A stretch of DNA of 64,000 nucleotides, from contig NC_083680.1 in the NCBI RefSeq assembly GCF_030384665.1, positions 591,001 through 655,000 on the forward strand. The letters run 5' to 3'. The number at the start of each line of letters is the position of its first letter. Position 1 is the stretch's first letter. Made by a program: the position numbers and the translations under genes. The notes beneath the pieces were generated by a model. The model saw only the letters and a list, made by a program, of their open reading frames with translations, did no database searches and had not been told where the DNA came from. Below are positions 62,170-64,000 of the stretch, piece by piece. The stretch is from Lodderomyces elongisporus. Taxonomy: Eukaryota; Ascomycota; Pichiomycetes; Serinales; Debaryomycetaceae.

Positions 62170-63609
62170 GGATTAAGCTTAATAAAATGCTGGTTGTTTT
62201 TTTGTTGTTTTTACTATGATTGCAAATTTGTCAATCTCCTGTGTTCAAGTGATGGAAATTATTTTAATATATCACTATTTATTTCTGTTTTTTTCTGTTT
62301 ATTACTGTACATTAATTGTAACCAACTGACTAAGAACATGCGCTGTATGGTTGTTAATTACTGTATATTTTCGATCGATGAACAACCAACCATTGTAATA
62401 GTTGATCTTCCTTTCCATTCTTTGTATTTTCTTGTTGCGTTCTTTTTTTTTTTTTTGTTTGGCCTTTCAGCTTTTTTCTATTTTTTTTTTGGTTTTTTAA
62501 TACAAGAAGAAATATTAGTTCTGATTTAAAGAGAATCAGATTCAATGAAAATTGATTCTTATTAGCTCAGTGGCTGTTGGGACAATAGCCAATGTGGGTT
62601 TGGTTGCATTTTGTGAATAAGTTTGTTTTTTTTTTTTGTTTTTTTGATGGAAATGAGTGCAAAATTCACCAGTTCTTTGAAAAGAAAAGAGAAAAAAATA
62701 GAAAAGAAAATACACATTAAAAAGCACGTTGTGGTTAGGAGCACAATTTATACCAAATGTATCTCTACTTGTGAGGAAATGATTAATGAAATGAATCTAT
62801 CTGATTTATGGTCACATTGATATCATCACATTTCTTACCTTGGGTAATAACTCGTCAATTAGAATAGTACTTTGATACTCAACAACGCTTTATCTATTCA
62901 TATCATATATATATATATATGACAAGAGAAGCACATGATTTTTAAAGTCACGTGATATATCAGTATTGATAGATTTGTTTTGCCTTTGCATATATCCGTT
63001 ACTTTTTTACCCTTTTTGTTTTCATCCTAAAGAAAAAAAAAAAGAAAAAACAAAAGAAAAAAAAGGTAACAAACCATAATCCATGAAGCCAGATTGACAA
63101 TAAATATGATGGACAATAACAATATTGTATAATAATGATACATTTTGACTTGCTCACTTCAACATAGATGTATTCGAATGTATGTAATCAAATTTGTTGG
63201 TAAAAAAGCAGCAATGATTATGCTAATACAAGTAAAATTTAATGTTATTCCTAGTAAAAGTCAATAGCTTCTGGTTTCCACACACACATATACACATATA
63301 CATAAGTATATGTGTATATCATATGTGTCAAGGAAAATGTACGAAGACTGTAGAGTCAGATGTCATATGGTTTTATGGTGGTGGTAATTGGAAGAAAACA
63401 GAGGTGGGTGTGGTTTAGGGGTTGGGGCAAGAGATTAAGGAGTGGAAAGCAAGAGTGTGAATGGGGTCACCTTAGAACAATAGAGCTAGAGGAAATAATA
63501 ATGACAAAGCAAAATCTCCCTCGAAAGTTTTCATCCTTTATTTTTGTTCTCACTTTGTTTCCTACTTCTGCTACACCTGTCTTTATGCCTGATTCTTGTT
63601 TCTAGATTC

Positions 63610-63672
63610 TTATTTGTTATTTGTTATTTGTTATTTGTTATTTGTTATTTGTTATTTGTTATTTGTTATTTG
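63610..63672. repeat. (TTATTTG)n tandem heptamer array
   Basis: About nine near-perfect copies of a 7-bp unit, unusual in having a period that is neither 2, 3, 4 nor 6. Confidence 0.9.
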
Positions 63673-63745
63673 CTGATTCGGCATATAGTGGCATGAGGTA
63701 CTCTTGCAAGATTCGGTGCAGATCTTACATTTACCTTACCCTTTC

Positions 63746-63845
63746 TCTTTCTGTCTTTCTGTCTTTCTGTCTTTCTGTCTTTCTGTCTTTCTGTCTTTCT
63801 GTCTTTCTGTCTTTCTGTCTTTCTTTCTTTCTTTCTTTCTTTCTT
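63746..63845. repeat. (TCTTTCTG)n octamer array running into (TTTC)n
   Basis: About nine copies of an 8-bp pyrimidine-rich unit to about 63820, followed by TTTC tetranucleotides to about 63845. All purine is on one strand, so it is a candidate for triplex or other non-B structure. Confidence 0.9.
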
Positions 63846-64000
63846 TTTTTTTTCTTTTTTGATTCTTTCATGGATCTCCAGATTTTCAGATCTGCTACTT
63901 ATCAAACTAATCAGTATCTACATTTATAAAATATCGTACTTTTATAATATGGAAACATTTTGTTTCTTCTTGTATTTTTGTTTTTTTGGTGAAGACCCCA

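Larger units (their letters stand above)
62170..64000. other. Repeat-rich non-coding tail of the window
   Basis: About 1.8 kb with no supported gene. It has T runs (62443-62455, 62624-62635), a TATATA tract (62906-62920), a TCACGTGA palindrome (62948-62955, Cbf1-type), A/G runs, CACATATACA repeats (63282-63320), a TTATTTG heptamer array and a TCTTTCTG octamer array. Confidence 0.5.

Overview
This is a nuclear chromosome segment of a budding yeast, most likely from the CUG-Ser (Candida/Lodderomyces) clade. The evidence is gene content and style. There is a tandem pair of beta-1,2-mannosyltransferase (BMT) genes, a family known from Candida and related yeasts. Introns are few, short and 5'-proximal, with GTATGT/GTAAGT donors and perfect TACTAAC branch points. 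Leucine is written almost always as TTG and CTG is rare. Intergenic regions are long and full of A/T homopolymers and microsatellites. A member of the Lodderomyces elongisporus / C. parapsilosis group is my best guess; this is inference. If the clade is right, CTG codons should be read as serine.

Layout, left to right. 0-9 kb is a translation/tRNA block: a mitochondrial-type tRNA-Ile lysidine synthetase (-) divergent from ILS1 (+), with RTT10 (-) convergent to ILS1. 9.5-15.2 kb holds two tandem BMT paralogues (-). 17-25 kb holds a GRE2/GRP2-type reductase (-), ARG3 (-, mitochondrial-looking leader and three Gcn4-type sites upstream), an Ntr2-like protein (-), RPC34 (+) and PGC1 (-). 25.7-33.8 kb holds NPY1 (-), a non-coding region with two intron-encoded C/D snoRNAs (-), MRH4 (-), RSM23 (+) and NIP7 (-). 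34.5-38.6 kb holds PUS1 (+, one intron) and HRR25 (-). 38.6-44.8 kb is mostly non-coding around one acidic, Ala/Glu/Thr-rich protein of unknown function (-). 44.8-51 kb holds SAR1 (-, 19-nt first exon), an AVT-type vacuolar amino-acid transporter (-) and SCS2 (-, 34-nt first exon). 53.3-62.2 kb holds SPC105 (-), a CLC-type chloride channel/antiporter (-) and ARR3 (+). The last 1.8 kb is repeat-rich non-coding DNA.

The most interesting item is at 28.4-29.05 kb, just downstream of MRH4 and on the same strand. Two consecutive spliceosomal introns (GTATGT ... TACTAAC ... TAG) each enclose a C/D-box snoRNA with perfect C and D boxes. The first carries 13 nt of perfect complementarity to 25S rRNA around C663 (S. 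cerevisiae numbering), the site methylated by snR58. The second has no target I can defend. This looks like either a non-coding snoRNA host gene or an intron-bearing MRH4 3' UTR.

Translation and RNA processing dominate the window: ILS1, TilS, RTT10, PUS1, RPC34, NIP7, MRH4, RSM23, the snoRNAs and possibly Ntr2. I found no tRNA or rRNA gene, no transposon and no CRISPR array. In several genes the longest open frame begins at a non-ATG codon; I have used the first in-frame ATG and say so.
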